Shown here in pieces: positions 11,301 to 21,627 of a DNA stretch of 64,000 nt. Within the stretch, counting starts at the first letter, position 1. Each line of letters opens with the position of its first letter. Origin of the DNA: Karalla daura (lineage: Eukaryota > Chordata > Actinopteri > Chaetodontiformes > Leiognathidae); assembly GCA_029224185.1 (NCBI GenBank), contig CM055211.1, forward strand, positions 8,907,312-8,971,311. Reading direction: 5' to 3'. Below the pieces are notes generated by a model that was not told where the DNA came from, ran no database searches, and saw only the letters and a program-made list of their open reading frames with translations. The position numbers were made by a program, and so were the translations under genes.

Positions 11301-12540
11301 GCCCTCCGTATACATCCACCCACCCACTTACCGCCACCCCTCACGGCTCTTATCGAGGCGAAATGGACCCGTAAAAAAACGAAACAACAACAACAAATGA
11401 GCAGACGAGAGCAGATCTGATTCCCCTCGATTGGAAACAGAGCGTTTTGGGCGCAGTGAGTCATCGCGCCGGGCTCCTTTTGATGTGCGACGCAGAGACG
11501 ATACAAATCGCATTGTGCCCCTGTGAAACACAATAACGCGGGCGCGTGATGGAGAACATGTTCATTTATTGGCAGGGGAGCTTTAAGCGAAGGCCGAGCC
11601 TCCCTCCGTCCTTATCTGAGCCGTCTCATCAGCTTCCTCCTCGATAAAAAAACACAAAACGGCCAAGAAGAGGAGGAGAAGCCGCGTTCCCTCCGACTCA
11701 AAGTGCTCTGATTTACGGACTCGCTGATTCCATCAAGATGGCGATTAAGCGAGGAAATAAGATTGTCATATACAGACCAGCAGTTCTGATCGAACACAAC
11801 TGATAGCGCCGTTCGCTTTATTCGGTTTGTCTCGACTCGTTTGGGAGAGTTAGAGCAGAACCGAGCGTCCTGGAAAACCTGGAAAACGAGAGACGGAGGG
11901 AGAGGAAAGTTAAACAAAGATGAAAGTGTGGACGTGGACAACGGATGGAGTCACGAGTCAAGCGTGAAACGACTCCAGGCGTTTTTAATTTCTCCTGCCT
12001 GTTAAACGCAGACGGACGTTTCGAGGAATCCGATCAATTATTTCGCCCACTTTTTATCGCTTTGTTTGTTTGAGATCATTAATTGCGAACAAATCAGAGG
12101 AGGCGTCGAGAGAGCGGCTCCTCGCTGACCCGGAACAGCTCCGCTCCGACCCGACCCCGGCCGGCCGGCCGCGGCCTGATCCAGAATACATGTGGAAGTG
12201 AGAGGTTGTTCCGGGGTCACAGCCTTCAGCAGAGCAGCCTGACCTCTGGGCCTCCATGGCTGAGATTCAGTCTGGTAATGAGGGTTTAATTTTAGGACGG
12301 GCTCAGATGAATGGGAACGTGTTGTAAACGCTCCAGAGAGAGAGGGAGAGAGAGACAGACAGAGAGACAGACAGATTATTTTCAGGGTGTCCCATGAAAA
12401 TGTCTGATATGGATCTGGAGAGCGTGGTTTCTGGTTGCTGTCAGTGCGAGGCTGTTTGTTTGCTTACGACCACAAACAAAATTAGTAACAGTTGATTTCA
12501 CGTTTTTTTTTTCCTACTGAATGTCCTCCTTGTGCAAGAC
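11301..12540. other. Unique sequence, partly CpG-rich, no gene seen
   Basis: A CpG-rich patch with (CCGG)n sits at about 12153-12176. A small AGAGAGAC tract lies at 12335-12375. A 109-codon minus-strand frame (11612-11941) has no supporting features. Confidence 0.45.
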
Positions 12541-12562
12541 CAGCGAGCGAGCGAGCGAGCGT
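12541..12562. repeat. (GAGC)n microsatellite
   Basis: Five GCGA/GAGC tetranucleotide units. Confidence 0.9.
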
Positions 12563-12732
12563 ACGATCGATAGAGTTTAGTTTTTACAATATAGGAAGGA
12601 AAGAAATGCCCCAGAAACGTAATCCCGGTTGATCCGATTTGACCTCAGAGACCGAAACAGGCAATTTTCTGAGAATTATTCTGCAGAACAATGCGGTCTC
12701 CTTGCAGGGTCAGGTCTGTCCGGATCCGGCTG

Positions 12733-12811
<79 letters not shown>
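12733..12811. repeat. (CT)n(GT)n compound microsatellite
   Basis: About 23 CT units switch directly to about 16 GT units at 12779. Confidence 0.97.
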
Positions 12812-12973
12812 TTCCCGGCGGGAGCCGAGCTCGCTGAGATGTGAAATGCGCGGCTCGCTGTTTGTACGTCTGGAAACAGGTACGCGCCATAAACAAGAGC
12901 AGAGAGTCACTTAAAGGCGTCTGGTGGCGTGAAAAATGACCTCATCCACTCAGAGAAGACGCCGGACGGACGG

Positions 12974-13023
12974 GTGGATGGATGGATGGATGGATGGATG
13001 GATGGATGGATGGATGGATGGAT
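12974..13023. repeat. (GGAT)n microsatellite
   Basis: Twelve GGAT units, then decayed GATA/GATG copies to about 13045. Confidence 0.95.
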
Positions 13024-13170
13024 AGATAAATAGATGGATAGATGGACGGAGAGAGGCGAGGGAGCGGGCGGTCGCTCTGACCCAAGGTAAATGTAAAGTG
13101 ACAGGCCGAGGTCTCCCTGGGGATTGTGTAATTGTATTTTCACATCGTCACGTCAAAAGTCAGGCTCGTC

Positions 13171-13245
13171 CCTACCCCCCCCCCCACTCCCTCACCCCCC
13201 CCCACCCCCTCCTCACCCCCTCCTCACCCCTCCTCCCCCGGAGCA
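13171..13245. repeat. C-run / CCCCTCCT tract
   Basis: C9-C10 runs mixed with CCCTCCTCA units. Pyrimidine-only over long parts. Confidence 0.85.
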
Positions 13246-13395
13246 TCCGTCCTCAGACAGACGCACACCGTCCGACCCTCCAGGTTCCTGGGTGTTCCTC
13301 CTCTGACGGCTCGGACCAGACGGTGACTTTGTGCGTGTTGCTCTCCATCGTTTTAAAGCTCTCTGGAGGAGAGTGGTGCAAAGTGAGGCTCTCTC

Positions 13396-13442
13396 CCCCT
13401 CCATCTCTCCCTCCATCTCTCCCTCCATCTCTCCCTCTCTCT
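13396..13442. repeat. (CTCCCTCCAT)n tandem repeat
   Basis: A 12-bp CCCTCCATCTCT unit repeated three times, ending in CTCTCT. Confidence 0.88.
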
Positions 13443-13813
13443 GTGTGGTACAGTAGCTGAATCACAGCGAACACGGCCTCCAGCTCTGAGTCACAGCAGT
13501 GCGGCATCGAGCTCCACACAAACTGTGAATTATTTCCTTTAGGTCAATGGCTTCAGATCTCATTAATGCGGCGGGCCGTAATGAAACACTTTAGACGCTT
13601 TGTTTCAGATTAGAAGGCAACAAACTGTGTCTGCCTCCATCACCGCTGACCCCCTCGCCCCACTCAATAAGAGCTGCGAGGAGGTTTGTTGTTATACGAG
13701 GAAGCCCAGGACAATGTGTTTCCTGACTGAAACCATTATTTCCCTCAGAGGAAACATTTGTGAAACTATCGGGACTATTTATACGTATTATAACTGTAAG
13801 CATTTGTATTTAA

Positions 13814-13814
13814 A

Positions 13815-13867
<53 letters not shown>

Positions 13868-13868
13868 G
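13814..13868. repeat. (AT)n(GT)n compound microsatellite
   Basis: Twelve AT units, GTATGTA, then about 14 GT units. Confidence 0.95.
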
Positions 13869-13879
13869 GGCGGACCCCG

Positions 13880-14260
13880 GCCTCCGTCATACGTTGAACT
13901 TATTTAATTCTTCCCCCACTTTGGACGCGGTCTGGAGGGAATCCATTTTGACAGAAAAACCCTGTAATTAAGTGCATTGGTTTGCCCTCTCGCTAAGCTA
14001 ATGGCTTTATTTTGACAGTGTTAATTGTCATAATTGTCAGAATGGTACCTCTGACACTCGGCTCGGAGACGTCGGCGAGGAATTGTTGCGCGTTGATGAA
14101 AGCGTTGTCATACATACTTCATCTCAACGAGCTAATGCGGCCCGCGTATTGCCTCTCCCCGTCGAGCCTTATGGGACGCTGCAGCGTCGGCTTTCTAATT
14201 GCCTCTAATGAAACGCCAGCGAGGGAGGTGATCTACTCCTATTTAGATCTCAGTCTTTAA
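13880..14260. promoter_or_regulatory. Candidate conserved non-coding element (TGACAG cluster)
   Basis: About 380 repeat-free bases. The 9-mer TTTTGACAG occurs twice (13946-13954 and 14010-14018), followed by TAATTGTCATAATTGTCAG. TGACAG is the half-site bound by MEIS/PREP TALE homeodomain proteins. Several TAATT words suit other homeodomain factors. No exon boundary encloses the open frames here. Enhancer function is inferred. Confidence 0.4.
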
Positions 14261-14309
14261 AGAGAGACAGAGAGACAGATGGGGATGAATAGACGAGGGG
14301 GGGAGAGAG

Positions 14310-14341
14310 AGGAGAGGAGAGGAGAGGAGAGGAGAGGAGAG
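14310..14341. repeat. (GGAGA)n microsatellite
   Basis: Six GGAGA pentanucleotide units. Confidence 0.93.
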
Positions 14342-14596
14342 ATGTGTGTGTGCCGGGCGCATCCCGACGTTAGACGGACTGAAAAAAGTAGAGACATTGG
14401 AACGGAAAGGTTGAGAGGAAGAGGAGGTATCAAGGCCTACATGCTGGAGATGCATCTCCATAAGTGATGCATGCTAATGAGGGATTAACCCCCTCTCTCT
14501 AAACTTGACACAGTGATATGAAGCCCTGGCAGAGTGCTGCAGGGCTGTTGCTGCAGGTTTGTTGGCCTGTTTTCCTGCAGCCATGCTGCTCCTCCA

Positions 14597-14609
14597 CCAG
14601 CAGATGGCG
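14597..14609 (+). promoter_or_regulatory. CTCF-type binding motif
   Basis: CCAGCAGATGGCG fits every position of the CTCF core consensus CCASYAGRKGGCR in forward orientation. It is followed by CTGTGCAAGG. CTCF sites of this sequence organise chromatin loops in vertebrates. Occupancy cannot be judged from sequence alone. Confidence 0.7.
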
Positions 14610-14637
14610 CTGTGCAAGGCCCGGCCTGCACAGCTCA

Positions 14638-14659
14638 CACACACACACACACACACACT
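14638..14659. repeat. (AC)n microsatellite
   Basis: About 11 AC units, 30 bases downstream of the CTCF-type motif. Confidence 0.9.
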
Positions 14660-15134
14660 GCAGGCAGCAGCACAGGCAGGGATGCACGCCTCGAATCGCA
14701 GCGTTTTGAGAAGCAATTCAGACTTCAACAATAAACGTTGTGGCTTTTATTTCTGTTGTTGTTGTTGTTGTACGGTGCAGATGCGTCTCCTCTGACCTCA
14801 GAGCAGCAGGCTTTCTGAATAATTAACAGAAAAAAAGAGCCAAAGATTAGATACAAGTCACAATAATGAACCCGGCTTCATTCACAGATTTCAGTGTTTT
14901 TGTTCCACTCCTTGTTATCATCAGTCTGCTGGTAAACATCTTGTGACCTCCAGGTAGTAAAGGCTCCGAGAAGCTTCCACTATAATGAACTCCGTTAGCT
15001 TCTCGGAGACGAGGGGGAAAAAAAACGGCTCGACAAATTGCCACCGAGATGGATCCCGAACCCGAGAACCCAGAGGAAGAGTCATCTCTGACTCCGCGTA
15101 ATAATCCAGCCGCAATTATTGCAGCAGCCGCAAC
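14660..15134. other. Unique sequence, no gene seen
   Basis: Includes a short TTG run at 14756-14770. No coding or RNA feature recognised. Confidence 0.5.
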
Positions 15135-15150
15135 CACGACGACGACGACG

Positions 15151-15186
<36 letters not shown>

Positions 15187-15187
15187 G
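15135..15187. repeat. (ACG)n(AAC)n trinucleotide repeat
   Basis: Five ACG units pass into about 12 AAC units. Confidence 0.95.
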
Positions 15188-15242
15188 GGTCACAGAACAG
15201 ATAATATGCACTGCAAGTTCAAAGGCAACGGTTTAGATGAAT

Positions 15243-15245
<3 letters not shown>

Positions 15246-15279
<34 letters not shown>
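15246..15279. repeat. (GT)n microsatellite
   Basis: About 16 GT units followed by GGTGGT. Confidence 0.95.
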
Positions 15280-15280
<1 letters not shown>

Positions 15281-15718
15281 TGGTAAACAGCACCCGGATA
15301 ATCCCGGGGAAGAAAAAAAAAAGAAAGGAAAAAAAAAGAAGGAGAAGAAGGAGAAAGGAAAGGAGACGTAGATGGAGAGAGCGGCTCCTGGGAGGGGAGC
15401 TCGTCTCAGGTCCAGATAAGAGAATTATGGCACGACAAGGAGAGTTGACAGTGGCGGCTAAGTCTGTTTATTAGCAGCCGCACTTCATTAGAAACCCAGA
15501 TCAGGTTGATAAGCACCCCCCCCACCTCCCCCCACCTCCTCCCACCTCCTCCCCCCTCCTCTCCTCCATCACAAACCCTTGCTTTCCTCTTCCTTTCCTT
15601 CTGTCAGACAGTAAATAAGCGTCCGTCCTTTTTGGAAAACCTCTCCATCTCTCTCTCTCTCCACAACCTGCGTGAGATTCTTAATCGCTCTTTAAACTGT
15701 GACAAAGTGTCAAGAGAA

Positions 15719-15821
15719 GAGGAGAGGAGGAGAGGAGGAGAGAGGAGAGGAGGAGAAGAGAGGAGGAGGAAAGAGGAGAAAAGAGCAAAAACAGCAGCAG
15801 CAGTAGCAGCAGCAGCAGCAA
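15719..15821. repeat. GGAGA purine tract and (AGC)n
   Basis: Irregular GGAGA/GGA purine-only sequence, then AGC trinucleotides at about 15796-15821. Confidence 0.85.
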
Positions 15822-15844
15822 AAGGTTTTTTTTTTCCTTTTTGA

Positions 15845-15985
15845 AAGATTGATAAATATGGTGGAATCTCAATTAGGCGTCGGGCACGAACGCAGATATT
15901 AAAAATTTGGTCAAGAATCTAATTAGCTGGAGGTAATTAAACAGTCTCACACAGGGTCATTAATCTTTTCCGTGGACCTTTGATG
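15845..15985. promoter_or_regulatory. Candidate conserved non-coding element
   Basis: Repeat-free between pyrimidine/purine tracts. Contains CTCAATTAGG, AATCTAATTAGCTGG and GGTAATTAAACAG, several TAATTA-type homeodomain cores in 100 bases. No open frame of note. Confidence 0.38.
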
Positions 15986-16059
15986 TTTTGCATACTGTCT
16001 TGCAAGTCATTAATAAAATTCATAACGCTTTTCTTTGTGGTGTTTTATCATGGCCATTC

Positions 16060-16390
16060 CCCCCCTGCCACCACCACCTCCACCACCACCACCACCACCC
16101 CTCCATCTCCCTCTCTTTTTCTCCTCTCAGCCCCCCCCTCCTCCTCCTCCTCCCCCCTCCCTCACCCTGTAAGAGGAGCCCAGTGCAAGTGTCAACACAT
16201 CACAAGGGCCTCTCCTCTTGAGTTAATTTACTTTTTGTGCATATTACATTTTAAAGTTGCACGCGCTGCGACCCCTCCCACCCCAGCATGCCTCCCCCCT
16301 CCTCCCCCTCCTCCCCCTCCTCCCCCTCCTCCCCTCCAAACACCACCACCACCACCACTTTTTCTCTCCCCTCTCCCTCTCTCTCTCTCT
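16060..16390. repeat. (CCA)n, (CTC)n and C-run cluster
   Basis: CCA/CAC trinucleotides at 16066-16098, CTCC tracts at 16128-16165, CCCCTCCT units at 16293-16336, CCA again at 16343-16358, then CT. The long open frames through it are repeat-derived. Confidence 0.88.
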
Positions 16391-16549
16391 TTTTTTTGAG
16401 AGCACAATTACAGCGGCAGATCAAATTAAATTCTTCTGCAAGCACAGCTCATTTGGAGTGTAAAACATTCCTCGGCAGTGTGCAGCCGAGTGTGCGGCGT
16501 GTCAGCGCCTCGCAAGAAGGGAAGAGAAGAAAACAGAATTGTGTGGCCA

Positions 16550-16745
16550 TTGTGTCCCCCGTAATTAAATCCCCACAATCAGTCCATCTTAAATCAGTCA
16601 CGCCGTAAATATGAAAAGGGGCCGGGATGAGCTTGAGTACTTACTTGGCCGTCGACACAGCCGGGTAATATATGTTATGTAAATGTGTCTGAGATTATAA
16701 CTGACACCACAACAGTAAATATGATGCTTTCTTAAAAAAACATGA
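16550..16745. promoter_or_regulatory. Candidate conserved non-coding element
   Basis: Repeat-free stretch with GTAATTAAATCCC and several ATTATAA/TATGTTA words between two repeat-dense zones. Weakly supported. Confidence 0.28.
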
Positions 16746-16748
16746 AAA

Positions 16749-17140
16749 ACCTGTGTGTGTGTGTATGTGTGTGAGAGAGAGAGGGAGATGTGTATGCAGG
16801 CTGAATAGGTAAAAACATGTTTGTTTGCAATTTTTCTTTTTTTCATTTTACGTGCACGTACGGACAAACTATAATGGGCAAACAAATGCGTGTATGCATG
16901 CAGAGTGTGAGTCATTTGAATAAATGTGTGTGTGTGTGTGTGTGTGAGAGGGTGTGAAGTCAACCGTGTGTGTGTGTGCGTGTGTGTGTGTGCTTTGTAC
17001 AAATGTGTGTGTACATACATGCAAATGTAAAGATCATGTCAAGTGTTAAGTGTGTGTGTGGAGGCATGTGTGTGTGTGTGTGTTTGAGAACGAAAATAGG
17101 CAGCACTATATTTATCTGTGTGTGTGTTGGAGGAGCATGC

Positions 17141-17181
<41 letters not shown>
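16749..17181. repeat. GT-rich zone with several (GT)n runs
   Basis: At least seven GT runs (for example 16753-16771, 16925-16946, 17053-17082, 17143-17180) alternate with diverged GT-rich DNA. An octamer ATGCAAAT is at 17019-17026. A decayed, once much longer GT array is the simplest reading. Confidence 0.85.
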
Positions 17182-17182
<1 letters not shown>

Positions 17183-17754
17183 CAGCAGGCAGTGAGTGAG
17201 TGACATTAATGCACAGCTATCATGGAGAGCGTGTAAGTGTTGCTGAACCCCAGGAGGACACGTCTCAGACGCTGACAGCTCAGAGTCGCTGCGAACAAAA
17301 CAAAATGCATTACCCAGTCAAACAGACCCAAATACCAGGTTTTTTAACCGTTTTCATTTTAGTTCCATTTTTCCTCCACAAGCGGCGGCCAAACGGGAGT
17401 GAGTGTTCATTAAGGTGGTGGAGGGCCGGAGCTTGATAACTTAAACCCATGTTAGCAGAAATCACAGCCTCTAAACGCCACATTTTCCCATTTGACGTGT
17501 CAGGTTTATTCAGTGGCAGCGTTTTTAAAAACAAGAAGAAGAGTGCTTTAGAAACGGGCTGCATGCTGTGATTGACAGGCGGTAAACACGTCCACCTAGT
17601 CCTGGCGTGTGACGCAGGTTAAACGGCACGTTTCAAGTCCATACGTTTGATCACGTTGCGCTCAGAGGTGTTATTAAGACTCGAGCCTGGAGAGGAGAGA
17701 GAGGAGCTAAGCGCTGGTTTGTTAAAAGTTTGGATCCTGGTGGTGATCTGCTGT
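17182..17754. other. Unique sequence containing a PBX/MEIS decamer
   Basis: Single-copy sequence with no gene seen. Its one notable site is the TALE decamer at 17569-17578, listed separately. Confidence 0.5.
17569..17578 (+). promoter_or_regulatory. PBX/MEIS-PREP decamer TGATTGACAG
   Basis: Exact match to the composite TALE homeodomain site, a PBX half TGAT joined to a MEIS/PREP half TGACAG. A second exact copy lies in the opposite orientation at 21628-21637. Confidence 0.6.
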
Positions 17755-17965
17755 TAACATCCTCCAAACTAATAGTGGATGTTCTCGAAGAAGAGGCTTT
17801 GACAAGATTTGGCCCCAATTAAGCCTCTGTGCGCAAATTTAGCAGATGGAGGGGGGCAAAACTTTCATATTATACTTTGGCTCAGAGGTTTCTCTTCTCG
17901 TTGCCCCAGTCAAGAGAAATTTGGACGAGGAGGCAAACTGTGCGGCTAATTAGCCGAGGAGCGCT
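17755..17965. promoter_or_regulatory. Candidate conserved non-coding element
   Basis: Repeat-free. Contains CCCCAATTAAGCCTC and GGCTAATTAGCCG, the latter a near-perfect palindrome around TAATTA. No spliced frame. Confidence 0.35.
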
Positions 17966-18092
17966 TCAGAAATATCTCCGCGTCCATCCCTCACACGCAA
18001 ACACAGGAGAGAGTCCACACAATATTTATCCTGCTGCACCCAGACACCAGCCGGAAAGTCACGGAGAACAAATTAAAAATCTGTTTATCCGA

Positions 18093-18162
18093 GATGCTCT
18101 CTCTCTCTCTCTCTCTCTCTCTCCCCCCCCACACACAATCTGCCTCTCTCTCTCTCTCTCGT
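18093..18162. repeat. (CT)n microsatellite, two runs
   Basis: CT at 18093-18122, a C-run with ACACAC, then CT at 18142-18160. Confidence 0.93.
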
Positions 18163-18462
18163 CTCTCCGAATCCGTACAACTTGTGTTATTGTCTCGAAG
18201 CTCGTTCTCGTCTCGTTCTCGTCTCGCGGAGCCGACTCGTTTTGATTCGTCTCGGCCTCTGAAAAGAGAAAACAACGTGACAGGAAGTGGATGTTTCGGC
18301 TGCGAGGGCAGGTAACAGCGCGTCAGCACAAACACTAAGGAGCTTATTGTCAGACGTTAAAACACGCATCCTCACGCTGAGCCTCAGCCACAGCCTCACA
18401 CATGACAGCACCGCGCTTAATGCTGTGATACTAAGAGCACACAGTGATGCCAGGCATACCAG

Positions 18463-18500
18463 CACCTCCTCCTCCTCCTCCTCCTCCTCTTCCTCCTCTC
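18463..18500. repeat. (CTC)n microsatellite
   Basis: About 12 CTC units with one TTC. Confidence 0.93.
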
Positions 18501-18732
18501 TGTTCCCAGCCGCCGAGGTCATACGAGGAGCAGCTGGGCATGGGAGAAACACTCCACTCTGCAGCCATTATATCATTTCCTGTTCTGTTTCCTGTCGACC
18601 TCGGCTGCCAAAAGAGAGAGAGAGGGTGAAACAGAGGGAGAGAGAGAGAAAATCCCCTTAATGGGCAATTTCCACAGTGCAAAGGGGGTTAAAACCCAAA
18701 AAAAAGGGGGCGTGTTTAAAACTTCAGGACGT

Positions 18733-18825
18733 GGAGGAGGAGGAGGAGGAGGAGGTGAGAGCGCTCGTCTCACAGGTGCAGGTCGCTTTTCATCCTCACT
18801 CCTTTGCACCTTTTCAAGCTGCTGG

Positions 18826-18861
<36 letters not shown>

Positions 18862-18872
18862 CCTCTCTCTCT
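18733..18872. repeat. (GGA)n and (CT)n pair
   Basis: GGA trinucleotides at 18733-18756 and CT dinucleotides at 18830-18872 bracket about 75 unique bases. Confidence 0.9.
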
Positions 18873-19042
18873 GTGTGGAGAGCACCAGCAGCACCACCCA
18901 CCGGGGGCCTTTTTCTGTGTCATCCTCCCTCCTTCTCCCTCCGCCATGGGAAAACCGAGCGGTGTGTGCAGCTAAATATAAACTGGCAAACAGAGGGGCG
19001 GCGGTGCATCCTCAAAAGCACATTTCATACGGTATCGAGGGC

Positions 19043-19133
19043 TGGAGGGGGAGGAGGGGGGGAGGAGGGGGGGTGAGGGGTGAGGGAGGTATTCGCTTAC
19101 CTGATAAAAATGACGATTGTCCCCCCCACCCCC

Positions 19134-19198
<65 letters not shown>
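19043..19198. repeat. GGGGA tract and (GA)n microsatellite
   Basis: G-rich purine tract at 19043-19088, then about 32 GA units with one CG step at 19134-19198. Confidence 0.93.
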
Positions 19199-19200
<2 letters not shown>

Positions 19201-19319
19201 GGCAGATAAAATTATTTTGAGTGGGAGCACAATGGCGGAGGTGCTTATGCTAATCCTGACACTTCTTTAAAAAAAAAAAGCGGCAAATAAGATAAGCTCC
19301 TGCCTCAAGGTAGAGCATG

Positions 19320-19400
19320 GAGGGGGGGTGGGGGGAGAGGTGTGCAGGGGGGGTGGGGGGGGCTCCTACCACCACCACCACCACCACCAGCACCACCAGC
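19320..19400. repeat. G-run / (CCA)n tract
   Basis: GGGGGTGGGGG runs at 19320-19362, then CAC/CCA trinucleotides at 19369-19400. Minus-strand Gly/Val-rich frames here are repeat translations. Confidence 0.88.
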
Positions 19401-19476
19401 AACACCAGTACGTAAGACTCCGTCTCCAGCCAATTCCTCCTGCACTGAATCCTCATCCAAGTTTGTGTCAGAGCAC

Positions 19477-19490
19477 TTATTTGCATAATT
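19477..19490. promoter_or_regulatory. Extended octamer motif TTATTTGCATAATT
   Basis: POU octamer ATTTGCAT at 19479-19486 inside a 14-mer identical to that at 2744-2757. Confidence 0.45.
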
Positions 19491-20000
19491 CACACCTACT
19501 CCCTGCACCCCCCCCCCCCCTCCTACCCCCCCCCCCCCCCCCCAAACATTGTCCCTGCACAAACACATGTCTCACATATTACCGTGGTCTTTTTTTTTGT
19601 GTTTTTTCTCTTATAAATATTCCTCGGAGTGAAGCCCGGTGGGCGGAGCTTAACGACGCTCCATGCAATTAGCTCTGTCGTCTATTAACTGCTAATTAAC
19701 CCGGGGAAAATGGCCGCCTGCTATAGCATCAATACGTCCACCAGTGTGTGTGTGTGTGAGAGGGCTGTCAGGGCCGTCAACTTCCAGAAACACTTTCTTT
19801 CATTAGGGATGAAGCCGAGCCGCCTCGTCTCTCTAGGTCTGTGTGCCCGCCTCCCGGGACATGAAAGTCTGACATTTGTGTAATATTCTGCTCACCTTGT
19901 TTGTCGAGCCCCCCCCTCTTACGTAACAGCCGGGGCATAATGTGTTGTGTGCTTTGGAGACTCCTGACGCCGTTTCCCTCTCTTCTCTGTCATGTTCCAG

Positions 20001-20052
20001 GAAACCCGGGAGATTCCCTCTCCGGGGAGCGGCGGTGGCAGCAGCCCGGCAG
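20001..20052 (+). CDS. Candidate small exon, 52 nt, unassigned
   Basis: A good acceptor (CTCCTGACG branch-like sequence, pyrimidine-rich run, ATGTTCCAG) precedes GAAACCCGGG. A donor CAG/GTATTT follows at 20053. The 52 bases are open in all three frames, so the frame cannot be chosen. One reading begins ETREIPSPGSGGG and looks like a low-complexity Ser/Gly/Pro linker. Only the middle reading (KPGRF...ARQ) ends in the phase needed to join the exon candidate at 32108. I do not recognise a family in any frame. It could be an alternative cassette exon of a plus-strand gene or a chance splice-site pair. Confidence 0.35.
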
Positions 20053-20143
20053 GTATTTCACCAACACAAAGACTGTTTGTTTTGCTTCACGCAGACTATT
20101 TTTGTCTGTCTGTCTTTGTTTGTTTCATCTTTTATTTCTCCTC

Positions 20144-20178
20144 TCTCCTCCTCCTCCTCCTCCTCCTCCTCCTCCTCT
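20144..20178. repeat. (CTC)n microsatellite
   Basis: About 11 uninterrupted CTC units. Confidence 0.95.
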
Positions 20179-20725
20179 CTTTAATGGCATCTTTTTTTCA
20201 CTTAGTATTCCTGTTTGTTTGTGTCATAATTTCCTTTTATTGTCTTTGTCTTTAGTTTTTCTTCGCCTCCCGTTTTTTTTTTTTTAATAAGACGGGCTGG
20301 AGGAGGATTTTATTATTTTATTTATTTTTTTTAAGCTCTCCGACAATGGTGTTGTAACTATGATAATTAAACGTGCTTGTTAACAATGGCAGCTAATGAG
20401 GAATACAACGGCATTAACAAAGGGAGCTGATTAGACGGAGACAGGCTGATAAAGCTCTCAGCTCCTCTACCTGAGGACACCTGTCGTCTCACGTCCCTCC
20501 GCTAACTCCTCACGCAGTAATTGTTGTAATTGTGGCAAAGTCATCACATCCTTTGTCTCCCGGAGCCTCGTTTCTGTCCGCAGCTTCGCTTTGCCGCAGT
20601 TAATCCCTCTCAACGTCTCGTAAAGAGAAAACATTCTTGTTTTTCCTGCACGACTCCCAACGCAACTCATGCAACCGCGTGCAAAGCTGCAGAACGCTCT
20701 GGACTCTGGCAGCTAAAGCATCTCA
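20179..20725. other. Unique sequence, no gene seen
   Basis: T-rich at 20270-20335. The segment at 20340-20440 has ATAATTAAACG and GCAGCTAATGAGG words and may be regulatory. No RNA gene seen. Confidence 0.45.
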
Positions 20726-20806
20726 CCTGCTAGTTAGAGCTAACTCACCTAACCTGCACGTTAGAGCTAACTCAACTAACCTGCTAGTTAGAGCTAACTC
20801 ACCTAA
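20726..20806. repeat. 27-bp tandem repeat, three copies
   Basis: Three adjacent 27-base units at 20726, 20753 and 20780 each contain GTTAGAGCTAAC, an inverted repeat with 5-bp arms. The period equals nine codons, so one frame shows a nine-residue peptide repeat (LVRANSPNL type). Copies 1 and 3 are identical, and copy 2 has three changes. A coding role is not supported by splice signals. Confidence 0.92.
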
Positions 20807-21400
20807 CATGCTCGGCTTGTTAGGTTTGAGCTCTATCTGCAGAACAATCTCTTATTGGTTCAAAAGACATCATAAAGTGAGGTTGCATGAATCAGTCTGA
20901 GTCAGTATGGATCTCAGGAGTTACTTAGCATGGTTACATAGCATTTTTAAGTCATTCTGAGTGTTTATTTTATAGGAAAAGTAGATGAGACACCTGACAA
21001 AAGGCAGAATCACATCACAGCTTCCCCAGAGAGTCTGAGAAGGCTGTGAATGAGAATGAAAACGAGGCCGAACGTCTCGTTTTCTTTCTTTCTTTCATTT
21101 GCCCGATGAGCCACTTGAAGCGGTAGTGGTGGTAGAAGTGGTTTTCTGGCCCAGCGGGAGAGAGAGACGCTCCCACCGCCACTGATCTGTGATCAGCCTG
21201 TCGCTTTCCTCTCAGAAATCTGATCCGTTTTGTTGTTTTCTCGCATCACTCGCCACAAAAGAGGAAAAATTCAAAACCTGCCGGACTCACTCGTCCGGCT
21301 TTGTCTTCCTACGTGTCTTCGCGGCTCCTCTAAGTCCGTGTCCTGGGTTTACGGGTCGTTTTTATCGCTCAGATTATAATTTGGGATTTGAACCCGGGAG

Positions 21401-21500
21401 NNNNNNNNNNNNNNNNNNNNNNNNNNNNNNNNNNNNNNNNNNNNNNNNNNNNNNNNNNNNNNNNNNNNNNNNNNNNNNNNNNNNNNNNNNNNNNNNNNNN
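21401..21500. other. Assembly gap (100 N)
   Basis: Exactly 100 N, the usual placeholder for a gap of unknown size. The left flank ends AACCCGGGAG and the right flank begins TTCATCTCGA. No overlap between flanks is visible. Confidence 0.99.
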
Positions 21501-21584
21501 TTCATCTCGACCTGTGACACAGTTCTCAGAGCGTCAGCACCGAGTCAAAAAAGCATCGAGTCAGTGGAAATATCTCCGAGGTCA

Positions 21585-21617
21585 GGCCGTGACCCCGAGG
21601 GGGGCGGGGTCACGGCC
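21585..21617. repeat. Perfect 13-bp inverted repeat (hairpin)
   Basis: The left arm GGCCGTGACCCCG (21585-21597) and right arm CGGGGTCACGGCC (21605-21617) are exact reverse complements around a 7-base loop AGGGGGG. It is a GC-rich, very stable stem lying 84 bases after the assembly gap. Confidence 0.9.
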
Positions 21618-21627
21618 CGGCAGCGAC

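Noticed and set aside
12090..12190. CpG island with promoter
   Set aside because: The CpG-rich patch is only about 100 bases, partly a (CCGG)n repeat, with no TATA, initiator or exon nearby.
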